A program made the translations under genes and the position numbers. A stretch of DNA of 64,000 nt, from positions 19,957 to 83,956 of the forward strand of contig JAVXUO010003221.1 of assembly GCA_033065855.1 (NCBI GenBank), written 5' to 3'. Positions within the stretch are counted from its first letter, which is position 1. Each line of letters begins with the position of its first letter. Source of the stretch: Escallonia rubra (taxonomy: Eukaryota > Streptophyta > Magnoliopsida > Escalloniales > Escalloniaceae). This document shows, one piece after another, positions 23,280 through 34,743 of the stretch. Below the pieces are notes generated by a model. The model ran no database searches and was not told where the DNA came from. It was given only the letters and a program-made list of their open reading frames with translations.

Positions 23280-24382
23280 GGGTTAATTACACTCATGTCC
23301 CTGAGGTTTGGGTGAAATTACACGCGTGTCCATAAGTTTGAAAAATAGGCAGTTATGTCCTTTGACCTAACGGAATATCCAAATACTTAACGGTTTACAT
23401 AAAAAGACCAGATTGCCCCTTTCTTCTTCCTCTTCAAAATCTTCCACCACCGCACGGCGTCGGCACCACCTCCACCACGCCGCCATCACGTAGCCACCCT
23501 TGACCCACCCACCAAATGCCTCCAAAACTTCCAAAATCTCAATCACAAAAATTCTCACAGATTCCTCTCCACCAAATGCCTCTCAGATTCGTCTTCTCTC
23601 TTCCCCCCTCGCCCCACCATCCGGCAGACTTGCCCCACCATGCCGACAAGCCCTTGGCGAGGGAGGGAGGAAGACTGGATGGGAAGGAGACATATCTGGC
23701 CATTACAATGACGGTGATCACACCGGTGTGCGCGATGATGCAAGCCCATCGTGGTGGTGATGGCGCTGCCTTGCTGGTGGTCACGGTGGCGCGCATCTTA
23801 AAGGAGGAGGCTGGTGTCGTGAGGTAGCTCGGTAATGCTTGCGATCTCGGACGGCGCGGGGTGCGGAGGTAGGTCGCGACGGTGATGGTGGCGACCGGTA
23901 TGGCGACAGGCAGATCGAGAGTGAGACCGCGATCTTGCAGCACCGGAGGGCCTACTACTGCGCTGACGGTGATCGGGCCTGCTACTACGCTGGGTGGCGC
24001 AGATGGATTGCCTCGGGTTTGGTGACGGCATTGACTCGGTTGCCGCCGGGGAAGGGGGTTGTGGGCATGAGGGGGTGGGCGGGTGACGGGGAAGGGGGAG
24101 GCAGACGGGGTGAGGGCGGGGGGGGGGGGGGGTGTGGGGAGAGGAAGAGGCTTGACAAAATCTTAAAATTATTCAATATATTTTTCTACAAGGGCAGTTT
24201 TGTCATTTTGAAAATACGTAATGATGTCATCCTAAAAAAATACACTTTTTGGACAGAACCCTGACGGATGGACATAAGTGTTACATTTTTAACGTTTGTG
24301 GTCACGGTGTGTTACTTTTTGAAACTTTGTGTCCTTGACTGTAATTTTACCCAAACCTCAGGGACATAAGTGTAATTAACCC
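23280..24382. mobile_element. Mutator-like TIR element B with 9-bp TSD
   Basis: Termini GGGTTAATTACACTCATGTC and the inverse of GGGTTAATTACACTTATGTC, then CCTGAGGTTTGGGT on both sides. The flanking 9-mers TTTAATCTA (23271-23279) and TTCAATCTA (24383-24391) agree at 8 of 9 bases. The interior is GC-rich (a G run at 24116-24132) and lacks a transposase. The overlapping Pro/His/Arg-rich ORFs on both strands look like composition artefacts. Confidence 0.88.
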
Positions 24383-25349
24383 TTCAATCTAACTCAATTG
24401 TTTTAATAGGCACGAATAGAATGTGTTATGATTATCCATTATAGCCGACATACCAGGATAGCAGTGCCACAGTAATTATGAAAATGCCAGGATAACAAGA
24501 AAAAGTTTTCAAAATGTTGGAGGTGCAACATGGAACCGTCATTATGTCTCCCAAAAAAATTTCCTATAGGGCAAAAGTGCCTGATTTGGCTTTTTGTTGC
24601 TCTTTAAATTTATGGCCTCTGACGTTCGTCTCTTTCGACTCAATAGTTAAAGAGTGATGCCAAGGAAAATGGGTTCGTACCTACGTGGAGGTGCCACAAA
24701 GGCTGCAGTCTGAGTCAACTTCCAAGTATGTTGATGTAGGACACAACAAGGGTGGAACAAGGGTAGAGACCAAAGGCTTCCCAGACAGAGCTTGAGGGTG
24801 GCAGTGCTACAAGGGCGATAGCACAAGATGAATACACGACGATAGTCACAGTCCGATGCTTAGGTCCAGAGTCAATGTCCTCTATGTTTATCTCTCTAGG
24901 ATTCTAGAGTGAGAAAGTGAAAATATGAGAGAGTGAAGAAGAAGTCCCCTAATGAATTCTCAAGACCTTTATTTACAGAGATTGAGATAATGATGTCATA
25001 AACCGACACGTGGCGCTCCTTGGGAGTGACACGTCACCGGGGGGTCCACGGGTGCCGGTGATTCACCCGGCTTGCCCCGCACAACGTCGCTCTGTCTGTT
25101 TGGAAAGACTGGCTCCCACAATGTCAGTGTGGCCAGAGAACCCCTTGATCTAGCCTCCAATCCAAGCCTTTGCGGAGTCCCACAGGCCTGGCAGCGGTGG
25201 GGAAGACCCGACGCCCAACTGCTAGGTAAACTAGGCGCGATGCCTTCTGAAGACATGCTCCCGTCTCGGAGTGACCAGGGGGTCATAGTCCCTAGGGGTG
25301 CCGACGTAAGCCCCCAGTGCCGAAGCACGTGGGCCAGTCACGCAGGCAC

Positions 25350-26060
25350 CCTGACGAAGATAGTGTCCCTGAGGAGTCGCCTATTCCGTAGGCTGAAGTA
25401 GCATCCCGGAAGAGCCGTCTACCTGGCCGGCCAAGGTAGCATCCCAGAGGAGCCATCTACCTGGCAGAAGGGGAGTCTTCGTGCCGGAGCACTTAGAGCT
25501 CCCTGGCAGAGATAGTGTCCCAGAGGAGTCGCCTATCCCCGCAGGTCAGTCCTTGTGCCGGAGCACTTGGAGCATGTCAAGGTAGCATCCCGGAGGATCC
25601 ATCTACCCTACTGGCCGAGGTAGCATCCCGGAGGAGCTGTCTACCTGGCGAAAGGGGAGTTGAAGAGCTCCCTGGCAGAGATAGTGTCCCGGAGGAGTCG
25701 CCTATCCCCGCGGGTGAGTCCTTATGCCGGAGCACTCGGAGCGAGTCAAGGTAGCATCCCGGAGGAGCCGTCTACCCGACTGGCCGAGGTAGCATCCCGG
25801 AGGAGCCGTCTACCTGGCGGAAGGGGAGTTGAAGAGCTCCCTGGCAGAGATAGTGTCCCGGAGGAGTCGCCTATCCCCGCGGGTGAGTCCTTATGCCGGA
25901 GCACTCAGAGCGAGTCAAGGTAGCATCCCTTAGGAGCCGTCTACCCGACTAGCCGAGGTAGCATCTCGGAGGAGCCGTCTACCTAGCGGAAGGGGAGTTG
26001 AAGAGCTCCATGGCAGAGATAGTGTCCCGGAGGAGTCGCATATCCCCGCGGGTGATGTAC
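25350..26060. repeat. Minisatellite array in solo LTR
   Basis: Repeats of GTAGCATCCCGGAGGAGCCG and AGATAGTGTCCCGGAGGAGT organised in higher-order units of ~169 bp. It is the same array as in the LTRs at 38075 and 43251, but with fewer complete units. Confidence 0.9.
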
Positions 26061-26394
26061 ACTCTGGAGAGTGGGTTGAAGCATGTTCCATGACCAAGGC
26101 AAGGTGCGCATGGTGTGATGAATGAGTGTGGTGCCCGGGGGCATGATGACATGATTGTGGCGCATGGGCGCGATGAAGTGAGTAAGGTCTCGGGGGCACG
26201 TTTGTGTTAGTGGCACGGCACATGGGCGAGATTGAGTGCGTAAGGTGCCGGGGGCACGTTTGTGTCAATGGTGGCGCATAGGCGCGACATAGTGCGTATG
26301 GTGTGCGGGAGCAAGGTGGTGTGACAGAGAGCCTGGGGGCACGGCTGTATCAGCGGTACAGCGCACGGGCGCGACGGAGTGTTAAAGTGCAGCG

Positions 26395-26590
26395 CCTGGA
26401 CGCGGGCGACAGGGGTCGCGGAGTTGTGTCCGGGCGAGGGGGTCGCGGAGTTGTGTCCGGGCGACGGGGTCGCGGAGTTGTGTCCGGGCGACCGGGGTCG
26501 CGGAGTTGTGTCCGGGCGACAGGGGTCGCGGAGTTGTGTCCGGGCGAGGGGGTCGCGGAGTTGTGTCCGGGCGACGGGGTCGCGGAGTGA
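26395..26590. repeat. ~28-bp GC-rich tandem repeat in solo LTR
   Basis: Seven or so copies of GGGTCGCGGAGTTGTGTCCG plus GGCGAC. It corresponds to 40070-40230 and 45295-45530 in the related LTRs. Confidence 0.9.
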
Positions 26591-26624
26591 TGTATGGTCC
26601 CTTGAAGAGTAGTGAAAATGCTAG

Positions 26625-26760
26625 GTATGGAAGGCCAAGGCCAACCCTTGGGGGAAGGCCAAGGCCAACCTCAAGGGGAGGCCGAGGCCGACCCCAAGGG
26701 GATGGCCAAGGCCGAGGCCGACCCCAAGGGGGAGGCCAAGGCCAACCTCCTTGGGCAAGT
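26625..26760. repeat. GGCCAAGGCC-type tandem repeat
   Basis: About five units of GGGGAGGCCAAGGCCGACCC. It is largely absent from the LTR at 38075 and present as a short remnant in the LTR at 43251 (near 45715). Confidence 0.85.
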
Positions 26761-27166
26761 GCCATGGCGCGCCGACGGGTGATGTGCGACGGTAGGAGCG
26801 TGATGAGCAGTCGTGCAATGATGAGTTTCTTGGTGACGAAGTCACGTAGAAGAAGTAAGAAGTGCACGTGACTTGAGCATGCATGCTTTGACCGGTTGTG
26901 AGCGTTGAATATGACTGTTGCTTGTGCGGATGTGTTATGGAAAATGGGACCCCAGTGGGCCTTTGGGTGCGACCAGCATAGGTTGGGAACAAAGAGTACT
27001 AAAGAGAAAGTAGAAAAATCAGCTCAAAAGGAAACACATGCAACTCAACTCGATCAACATGAACATGCAATAGCCTATTGTAACTCCCTCGATCATTGTA
27101 GTTATGTGTGACTTCTAAAATTATGTAATTATTATTATTATCCTATGCAACTCCTTCGGTCAACTA

Positions 27167-27630
27167 GGCTCTGTTTGAAAATCATTTGGTTTTCAGTTTT
27201 CTCCAGTTTTGTAAACTAGAGGAAAAAAACGCGTTTGGTACACAATTTTTATTTTTTTTCTTTTCAATTTTGAAAACCAGTTTTGAAAACAGGGCTGTTT
27301 TTGAAAACTATCATTTAGGAGTTTTGGTTTTTATTTTGAGATCACCACCACCCTCCCACCGCTGGCAACCACCGCCGGCAACCACCGCCACTACCCACCG
27401 CACTGCCGGCGGGCGACAGCCACCGACGACCACCACCACCATCGGCGACTGCTGGTAACCGACAGCCATCACTGCCGGCCACTGCCACGTCAAACCACCA
27501 CCAAAGAAAAAACCCAAAATAATAAGTAATTAAACACCCATTTGTTTTTGTAAAAAATAAAAAACTAAACTGGTTTTTGTTTTTTTTGAAACAGAAAATC
27601 AAAACTGGAAGTGATTTCAAACGCTACCTT
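27167..27630. mobile_element. Small TIR element (unclassified MITE)
   Basis: The left end GGCTCTGTTTGAAAATCA and the right end, the inverse of GGTAGCGTTTGAAATCA, are mirror-like, and both are followed by CCAGTTTTG-type words. The middle holds a CACCACC/GCCGGC-rich block. The flanks CTA and TTA could be a 3-bp TSD of a PIF/Harbinger-type MITE, but this is not secure. Confidence 0.4.
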
Positions 27631-28327
27631 AGTTTCATATGTGACTTTTGCATTGAAAGCTTTAACTGCACTTTTGCTTCTAGAATATCAATAATAAAGT
27701 ACATGTGCTTGTTATATTTTAAAATTGTATATATAGTGGTTGATTTGACTGGCCAGGTCAAGCATCCTTGAAGCCATGGCTGGAATTTATGAAAGGTTTA
27801 CAATTGAATATTGGGTTCTTCTGCTATATATGAGACATGATCATTTCTGATCAAACAAGTACATGATAAAAGTTATTGTAGTTAAGGAAGAATGAAATGC
27901 AATTTTAACTCAATTCGATGTGGCAGAAATGTTAATGGTCGGTACGTGGCAAACTTTGATCCAGGAAATCACGTGAGACTTTTCCACATTTACAATCTGT
28001 GTTGTATGGCTTAGTAACATCTGACCTTGGAATACATATCGCATATGGAAGGAGTTACAAAATCTTGAGAAGGCTGAAATTAGGCAGAAGAAAATTTCAT
28101 CACCAAGATGGATAAGAAAAAGGAATATGAGAGTGTTAAAGGATGAATGGTTGTTGAAGAATTTTTTACACATGCACTTATGATTGATGGAGATGTTTGG
28201 TGGTGCTGAAGCCCTGTGAAATAATTAAAGTTGAGAAAGTTTTAGGACACTTTGGTTCTTAGTAATTTCTAGACTTGACGGAGTAAAACATTTTATGAAC
28301 ATGAACTAAGGTATGGGTTGAATTTAG

Positions 28328-28464
28328 GTTGTTAATGTTGTTGGTTGCGCTCTTGTGTGACTGACACATTGTGCCTTTTAAATAATTAAGATTCTTTGAT
28401 TGTTAATATGTTTGGTTGCTTGTGTGTAGAGTGACACATTGTGCCTATTAAATAATTAAGATTC
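28328..28464. repeat. ~70-bp tandem duplication
   Basis: Two copies share GTTAATNTGTTTGGTTGC followed by GACACATTGTGCCT and TTAAATAATTAAGATTCTTT. Confidence 0.85.
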
Positions 28465-28711
28465 TTTTTTTTTTAAGGTAGAGACAAAAGGACACTTTTT
28501 TATTAGATTTCAGCTAATATTAACTTGTAGGATGATTCTACGCTTCGATATTATAGTTAAAGACTTTATTGATGTTTGTGTTTATGGAGAAATTGACTCG
28601 TATTTATGGAGGTCTTCACATAGTACGCAACCAAGTTATTTTCTTCTTTTTAGAAAGATATAAAAGGATTTAACGTGGATATTCACGTGCATCGCACGTG
28701 CTTTGAACTAG

Positions 28712-30500
28712 TGAAATTAAAAGGATGCGAATGTAATAGAATGTAACGTACATTAAACTTTTCCTACTGACTGTGTGTGTTCATTCCGTGTGACTAGACT
28801 TTTCCTTATGCCTTACGTATCTTCTTTTCGAAAAAGAAAAACTTTGACTGCTATCAAGATTGTAAAAGCATTCGTATAGTGATAATTAATAATCGTTAGA
28901 TGCTTTTGTGGCTATTATTTAGTGAGGCTAAAAAAGTGCTCTTAAGTATTGTCGCTGAATGTAAAAAAATGCTACTAATTATATTTAGCAACCATTAATT
29001 ATTGAAACACTAGGAGTTATAGGTATTTTCTTACAACCATGATAACAACAAAAATTTATTCTTTTAAAAATTCGATTTATACTCTCTTGTATAATTTTTT
29101 GTCTCCTTTTTGTTGTTAAAAATATTTTTTAATTACAGTATTTATCTTTAGGCGGTAACAAAGAAGCTGTATTAGCATTTCGAGATTAAAATTAAATAGT
29201 CGCTCCCTAGTTGTTCTCTTCACGATTCCATTAGTTTGCACCTAGTTAAGGGGAATTTTAGGTGAAAGAAAACAACAGATGCCTGTAGATTAAGGATTAA
29301 ACAACATATAAATGTGAATGGAGGATGACAAGTGACAAGCAAATATATGTCAAAAGGGAATAAAGACAAAAGAAACCCACCTTTCAATACCCTCACCCCC
29401 AATATTATATGAATGAACTCGAGAAAAATGTTTAGCAAAAGCGAGTGACTATCAATCGTTAGGATTTAACATTAATATAACCAAATCTTTCCCAGATTTA
29501 GTGATCATATATATATATTAAGGAGCGCCGTTCAAGAATCATCAAAATCGACAAACATGATCTTCATTAATTAGTTCTATAAGTGCAACATCTCTCTACT
29601 TAAATTAAAGAACTTGGTGCATGATGACAAACTAAGCAAGTGTTTCTTATTTTTGTTGATACAGCTGAATTTTGTCCAACTCATTTCATTGTTTGGAATT
29701 TCATATTGATTATGTCGTTGACAGCTTCACATTTTTCATGTAATCTCTCTGTGTATGGAGTTATAAACTTGATCCATGTTTTTCTTAGTGGCTCCTACGT
29801 ACAAATAAGATAGTGAAAGCTAAAATTATGTAAATGAAGGAACAAGAACTGAACAATTCACTAACAACCAAACAGACCTTAATGCTATAAGGTGCAAATA
29901 ATAGATACCTAACTTTCCATTCCATTGGCTGAAAAATAAAAAGATTGAGAGAGAGGCTGCACATCTTCTTTATATTAAGGTCCTGTTTGGCTGCAATTTT
30001 CATTTTATTTTTTTTTCATTTTCATTCAAGTCCATTTAAGCCCAGGGTAACTAAATGGACAGCAGCGCTTATATTGGCCCTTGACCTTGGATAAGCATCA
30101 TTTGCTGTAGCAATTTTATTGATTGTCACATAAAGTATTTTCTTGTTATTTCCTGATTTATCATGATGGTTTTCTATTACAGTAGACGTGCTTTACGGCA
30201 GAAGATCGTAGTCCCTTAACTCCCTTTATCCGGTGGTTCTAGTGACAAGATTTTAGACATTTCGGTACCAAAACTTTGAAAGATTGGGTTAATTCTTGGG
30301 GGAGAAAAGAAATGCAAAAATCATGTTACACAGTGTAATTCATCACGTCTTTTAATTGATACAGCAATATATTAAAAAAAAAATTGTTGAACATAAAAAC
30401 TTTAAATAAAAAACATATGGAGATGGAAACTACTATATGTGCATCTCTACCTTCAAATGTCGAAAGCATTATTCCACCAGAACAGAAAGAAAGGTGATTA
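28712..30500. other. Intergenic, no gene seen
   Basis: AT-rich DNA with no ORF of recognisable family. A piece around 29975-30010 (GGTCCTGTTTGGCTGC) resembles the end of a PIF/Harbinger-type MITE but has no partner end. It is the 3' flank of the zinc-finger gene at 30522. Confidence 0.5.
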
Positions 30501-30521
30501 CCAAATATCAACTACATAAAC

Positions 30522-31238
30522 TTAAAGCTTGAGGGACAAATCAAGTTTTTGTGACTCAACCTGATACTTCTTCGAATAACCACCACTTTCCCACCAATAT
30601 TCATCAGCCGGAGAAGCCATCGTCGTCCTTGCCATGTCGAACCTACGGGCACTTGCTGGATGATTTTCAAGTACTAGCTTCCCTATAGCCGGTTGATGGT
30701 CCAAAGGGGTCCTTGACCACCCAGTTTGGCCGTAGATGCTCTTGTGGGAAGTTGGTGTATATGAAGGCTTATGGATCGTGGAATGTACCCGAATTCCAAG
30801 TGACCTACTATTGTTATAACCCCCATGAAGAGGAACTGCAGCCATGCTAGAGTAGTAGAACTGTTGTTGATGATCAACTTGGTGCATGTAGGAGAATAGG
30901 GGCGTCCCTAATTTGTGTCCTCTTTTTACTAATGTTCTCTCTCTCTTGTGGGCATTTTGGTGCCCCCCTAGTGCTTGTGAGCTGTAGAACTTTCTTTGGC
31001 AAAAGTTGCAGGAGAAAACTCTTGGCTCGGGGTCGGATTCTTGTGGAACTTGTGACGAAGTTTTCGACGTATTCATATCGAAACAGTCAATAAGATTGAG
31101 TTCTGCTGTTCCATCTGCAGTGGTTTTTTCTGGGTTTTGGGGTGCTGAGGATTCTGGACAGGAAGTAGAGTTTTCTGGTGTGGAGATGGTGGTTGAAGCT
31201 TCTGATGAGGGATTTTGTTCTTCTCTTGGTGGTTCCAT
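30522..31238 (-). CDS. C2H2 zinc-finger transcription factor with EAR motif (ZFP1/3/4-like)
   Basis: A single-exon frame of 238 residues. One C2H2 finger at residues 77-97 (Cys77, Cys80, His93, His97) contains the plant-specific QALGGH signature, within [20 protein letters not shown]. The C-terminus is LDLSLKL, an LxLxL EAR repression motif at 232-236. An ELNLIDCFD stretch at 46-54 is a second short Leu-containing motif of this subfamily. The length and single-finger layout match the ZFP1/ZFP3/ZFP4/ZFP7-type proteins, nuclear repressors acting in development and hormone responses (family knowledge). ATG 31238 opens the frame about 50 bp downstream of a CCTATAAA box. No disruption is seen. Flanking DNA is transposon-rich, but the gene itself looks intact and unspliced. 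Confidence 0.93.
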   Translation of the reverse strand: MEPPREEQNPSSEASTTISTPENSTSCPESSAPQNPEKTTADGTAELNLIDCFDMNTSKTSSQVPQESDPEPRVFSCNFCQRKFYSSQALGGHQNAHKRERTLVKRGHKLGTPLFSYMHQVDHQQQFYYSSMAAVPLHGGYNNSRSLGIRVHSTIHKPSYTPTSHKSIYGQTGWSRTPLDHQPAIGKLVLENHPASARRFDMARTTMASPADEYWWESGGYSKKYQVESQKLDLSLKL

Positions 31239-31287
31239 CAGATACTTCAGGGGATTGTCCTCCTCTAAAGTGGGTTATAAGATCGTG

Positions 31288-31295
31288 TTTATAGG
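31288..31295 (-). promoter_or_regulatory. Candidate TATA box of the zinc-finger gene
   Basis: The minus strand reads CCTATAAA, 50 bp upstream of the ATG, implying a short 5' UTR. If an upstream UTR intron exists, the true promoter would lie further right. Confidence 0.35.
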
Positions 31296-31710
31296 AAACA
31301 TGTGAGAAACTTGTTGACATAAGAAGTAAAGACTTTATGCTATATCTAGGTAAATATTCTATTACAAGAAGTCTGTGAGCGTGGTTTTGGGGTGAGGGAC
31401 AGACTGAAAGACGACAGAGTGTTTGGTAGGTACACACTAACTTTACACAATGGAAGGAATAGGGCAAAGATAAGGGTTGAGAACGAGCCTAAGACCCTCA
31501 TTCAAAGTTGAAATATAGCGTTAATGTTTACATCTATCTAATCATGGAGCTTAGCAGCAAGCTGTTTACTTTATAGTCATGTTGCAAGGCAAAAAAGGGT
31601 TACACCTGGCTACTACTAAAGTAATTGTTGCTTTTATCAATGCATTATCTGGTGTAAGCAGTTATATAATCCGCTTCAATTTTGTTATACATTATAAACG
31701 TTATATGCAA

Positions 31711-32263
31711 CTAGTTTTTATGGCACACGTGGTGCGCGTGAAAAAATAAAGTTCTTAAATTATGATTTGATAAAAATCAAGCATAATATATAAGTAAATT
31801 GAAGTGTGAAAGAAAACCAAACATGTGCTTAAGGTAGTTATATATATGCTCTCTCTGCTCATAATTAATTGATCGTGTTTGACTTGTATGTTTATTTATG
31901 ATATAAGTCATATTTTAGGAGTTTCTCATTCTACTCCAGGAGACAGAAAGAAAGAGGGAGGGAAGAAAGTGGGTCAGGAAAGAGACAACTGAGTTGCTGA
32001 AGGATTAAATGTGGAGAGAAAAATGGAATAACAAAAGTGTAAGAAGGGTAAACATGAAAAAGAACTTATTGAATCTTTTTTTATTTGAAAATTGATCAAT
32101 TTTTTTTTGGGACGGAAGGAATGCTATTTAGTGATTTTGTTTTGCGTTTTACTTTAAGAATTTTTTTTATAATGCAAAGTGTAATGATTTTAAATAGGTA
32201 GTTATGTAACACCAAAAAATAGTTTTATACCAAAAGGATCATTTTCTTTATAAGTAATATAGA
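31711..32263 (-). mobile_element. Small Helitron on the minus strand with MITE inside
   Basis: On the minus strand it starts TCTATATTACTTATAAAG (32263 down), preceded by A. It ends CTAG (31714-31711) followed by T. A hairpin-like CACGCGCACCACGTGTG lies just before the end. A mariner-type MITE occupies about 31849-32124. No coding capacity. Confidence 0.6.
31849..32124. mobile_element. Diverged mariner/Stowaway-like MITE
   Basis: Starts near GCTCTCTCTGCTCATAATT and ends near TTTGGGACGGAAGGAATGC. The interior has AAGAAAGTGGGTCAGGA and TGTGGAGAGAAAAATGG, as in the copies at 21663 and 34226. Confidence 0.55.
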
Positions 32264-32530
32264 TTCACAATTGTGCCTGCTAAAACAAAAGAACAATACC
32301 TATTGAATTTTTCTTAATTTGAAAATTGGTCAATTTTTTGGGACGGAGGAAATACTATTTAGTGATTTTGTTTTGCGTTATACTTTAGGAATTTTTTCAT
32401 AATACGAAGTGTCATTATTTTAAATAGGTATTTATGTAACACCAAAAAATATGTTATATCAAAAGGATTATTTTCTTTATAAGCAGTAGAGATTTGTAAT
32501 TGTGCTTGCTAAAACGAATGAAAATTTTTC
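32060..32530. repeat. Tandem duplication carrying a MITE end and a Helitron 5' end
   Basis: Two units of ~230 bp (about 32060-32297 and 32300-32525) share TTTGAAAATTG.TCAATTTT, CTATTTAGTGATTTTG, TATGTAACACCAAAAAATA and TTCTTTATAAG.AGTA.AGATT. Further partial units follow at 33856-34010. Confidence 0.8.
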
Positions 32531-33229
32531 TTAGGTAAATTACACAAGGCACCCCTGAGATTTGCCCTAAATTACACACGACTCTTAATAAGTATTTTTA
32601 TTACTCCCCTTCCCAAGTCGTTTGTCATTGTGTAACATAAGACTCATTTCCGTCAGAGCACCGTCAGAAAATATTAGGGCAACATTGTTTTATTACGATA
32701 TACCAAAAATGCCCTCCAGTCTTCTTCTTTCTCACCGCAAAAAGCCTAGCTACCTCCGCCATTGATACCTGCCATCGTCGCCAGAAGGCCAGTCACTGCC
32801 CCCACACACAGGCCCATACACAGGGAAATTCGTGGGAGAAAATTCGTGAGGGATTGGAGGCAAATAAAAAAGAAAAAAAAGATTGTGGTTAGGAGAGAAA
32901 GAAACAGAGGGGGACGGGATGGGGACGGCAAGGGAAGGGGAAGGGAGAAAGAGAGTAGATTGGCGTCCTCCACCGGCAGTGGACGTTGACCAAGGATGAC
33001 CGGCGAACGGGCGATCTACCCAGATGACCGCCGGCATCGAAGGCAACAAAAGTCGGCAACAAGTTGCATCCATCAGCGACGATCGGTGACCACCGGCGAT
33101 GATGGATCTCGAGGCGAAGAAGATTTTCGGGAGAGTTTGACCGAAATTGTGTGTCGGTTGAGTTGCGCAGGTGATCGACGGTGCAGATTGGTGATTAGGC
33201 ATACGGTGGTGCTGCGGCGGTGATTATGG

Positions 33230-33600
33230 TCTTGGCGCTGGTGGCCACTGTTGGAGCCGGCAGTGCTGTGATGTGGTAATTTGGTGGTGTTGATTTGGTT
33301 GTGTAGGTGGTACCAGAGAAGCTGACTGGAAATTAATCCGGTGGAAGTGCAGTTATGGCGCCAGCGGTGATTGGGGTTATGAAGTAAAACCGTGGGATGG
33401 TGGTGATTTGGTTGGGTTAGTGGTGCTGGAGAAGGTGACCGAAAATTGATCCGGTGGAAGTACAGTTATGGCGCTGGTGGTGATTTGGGTGAAGCCCAGG
33501 GGTTGAGAATTGAAGCCGTGGGGCGGTGGTAGTTTGGTGATGATGATGTGGGTGAGTTGATGGTGCTGGAGAAGGTGATCAGATATTGATTTCCGGGGGA
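33230..33600. repeat. Imperfect ~120-bp repeats in MULE C
   Basis: Three diverged units share GGTGCTGGAGAAGGTGA, TTGATCCGGTGGAAGT and CAGTTATGGCGC..GCGGTGAT. Confidence 0.7.
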
Positions 33601-33614
33601 GTTTAACCGGCAGT

Positions 33615-33618
<4 letters not shown>

Positions 33619-33649
<31 letters not shown>

Positions 33650-33662
33650 AAGAGAGTGAGAA
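33619..33662. repeat. (TG)n(GA)n microsatellite
   Basis: A run of TG followed by GAGAGAGAG inside MULE C. Confidence 0.9.
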
Positions 33663-33855
33663 AGATGTGCGGTGGGGATGAGATGATGTTTGGGTAAATT
33701 TATTTATTTATGAGGGGTATTAACGTCTTTTTATCAATTATGTTGACTCTGTTAATAGAAAAATAAAAATGTGTAGTTTACTATAGTAAAAATATTTAGT
33801 ATGAGCCGTGTGAAGTTTATGGCAAACTTCAGGGGTGTCCTGTGTAATTAACCTA

Positions 33856-34010
33856 TTTTTCTTTATAAGTAGTATAGATTTGCGAAGTGTCATTATTTTA
33901 GATAGATAGTTATCTAACACTAAAAAATAGTGTTATACCAAAAGGATCATTTTCTTTATAAGGAGTATAGATTTGCAACTGTGCCCACTAAAACAAAAGA
34001 AAATTTTCCT
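33856..34010. repeat. Further duplicated Helitron-end units
   Basis: Two more copies of the CTTTATAAG.AGTATAGATTTG end sequence (about 33862 and 33956), with TAACACTAAAAAATAGTGTT between them, continuing the array seen at 32060-32530. Confidence 0.7.
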
Positions 34011-34213
34011 ATTTCCATTCAGAGGTTGTAAGACTTTTGGCCAGTAAGAGGAACCGCCTTCGGTACGACTGCTCTAATTGGATAGGTGTAGCTCAAGTGA
34101 CTCACTTTAAATAGTTTTGATCGATAGGATCATTCAACTTTTATGCACCTTAATTATGCACGGACTATGTTTGACTCCCCATGGGTTTATGTACATTTAG
34201 TTTGAGAGAACAA

Positions 34214-34732
34214 TGTTAAGTTATACTCCCTCAGTGCCACATAATTTAATTAACTTTTTTTGCACTCAGATTAATGATTTAAATGATATATTGTGTGTTT
34301 AAAGAGAGGAGAGGAAGAAAGTGGATCAGGAGAGAGAGAAAATGAGTTAGTGAAATATTAAATGTGGAGAGAGAAATGAGTAGAAAAGTGTAGGGAAGTG
34401 AGTCGGGAAAGAGAAAATGAGTTGATGGAGATTTAAATATAAAGAGAAAAACAGAATTAAAAAAAAGTGTAAAAGGTAAATATATAAAAGAGAGAAATAA
34501 AATATTTCATGATTTGGAAATAAGCAATATTTGTGGGACAGCCTAAAAAAGAAAGTTGATCAAATTATATGGGACGGAGGGAGTATGAAGAAAATATTAC
34601 AACGTATTTCTTCTTTGTAATTAAAATTGACTTTCATAATTTTGGGAGTAATGTATTATTATTCTTATATAAATGTTTACACAATGTAATGGAAAAGCTG
34701 TAGCCTTTCCCACATGTTTTTCTCTCTATTCA
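34214..34732 (+). repeat. Copia-type LTR interrupted by a MITE
   Basis: It starts TGTTAAG and ends TCTCTATTCA, immediately followed by TGGTATCAGCG (34733-34743), a close match to the initiator-tRNA primer site of Copia elements. A TATA-like TTATATAAAT is at 34667. Removing the MITE at 34226-34583 leaves an LTR of about 160 bp. The second LTR was not found, so the element is incomplete. Confidence 0.5.
34226..34583. mobile_element. mariner/Stowaway-like MITE with TA duplication
   Basis: Ends CTCCCTCAGTGCCACATAAT and the inverse of CTCCCTCCGTCCCATATAAT, flanked by TA (34224-34225 and 34584-34585). It is the best preserved of the four copies in the window. Confidence 0.9.
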
Positions 34733-34743
34733 TGGTATCAGCG
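34733..34743 (+). promoter_or_regulatory. Copia primer-binding site
   Basis: TGGTATCAGCG follows the LTR end directly. The canonical site is TGGTATCAGAGC. Confidence 0.5.

Larger units (their letters stand above)
24655..26991 (-). mobile_element. Solo LTR (same family as the element at 38075) with 5-bp TSD
   Basis: The stretch begins TGATGCCAAGG and ends TTGGGAACA, the exact ends of the two LTRs at 38075 and 43251. It is flanked by the direct repeat AAGAG (24650-24654 and 26992-26996). No internal domain is attached, so it arose by LTR-LTR recombination. It is more diverged than the other two LTRs, its TATA box is mutated (24968 region), and it has an extra GGCCAAGGCC-type repeat block (26625-26760). 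Confidence 0.93.
22096..28711 (+). mobile_element. Probable large non-autonomous Helitron with nested insertions
   Basis: The 5' end TCTATACTACTTATAAAAG, preceded by A, matches the Helitron at 5835. The next matching 3' end on the same strand is CTAG at 28708-28711 followed by T, with a CACGTGC-ATC-GCACGTG hairpin about 12 nt upstream. Inside lie MULE B (23280-24382), a solo LTR (24655-26991) and a small TIR element, leaving about 2.7 kb. No Rep/helicase gene is seen. Pairing of the two ends is inferred; they could belong to different copies. Confidence 0.55.
32533..33854. mobile_element. Mutator-like TIR element C with perfect 9-bp TSD
   Basis: TIRs of about 70 bp start AGGTAAATTACACAAGGCAC and (inverse of the right end) AGGTTAATTACACAGGACAC, then CCCTGA..TTTGCC. 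The direct repeat ATTTTTCTT is exact at 32524-32532 and 33855-33863, which fixes the ends and the Mutator superfamily. The interior has GGTGGTGATTTGG-type imperfect repeats (33230-33600) and a TG/GA microsatellite. No transposase. Confidence 0.92.
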
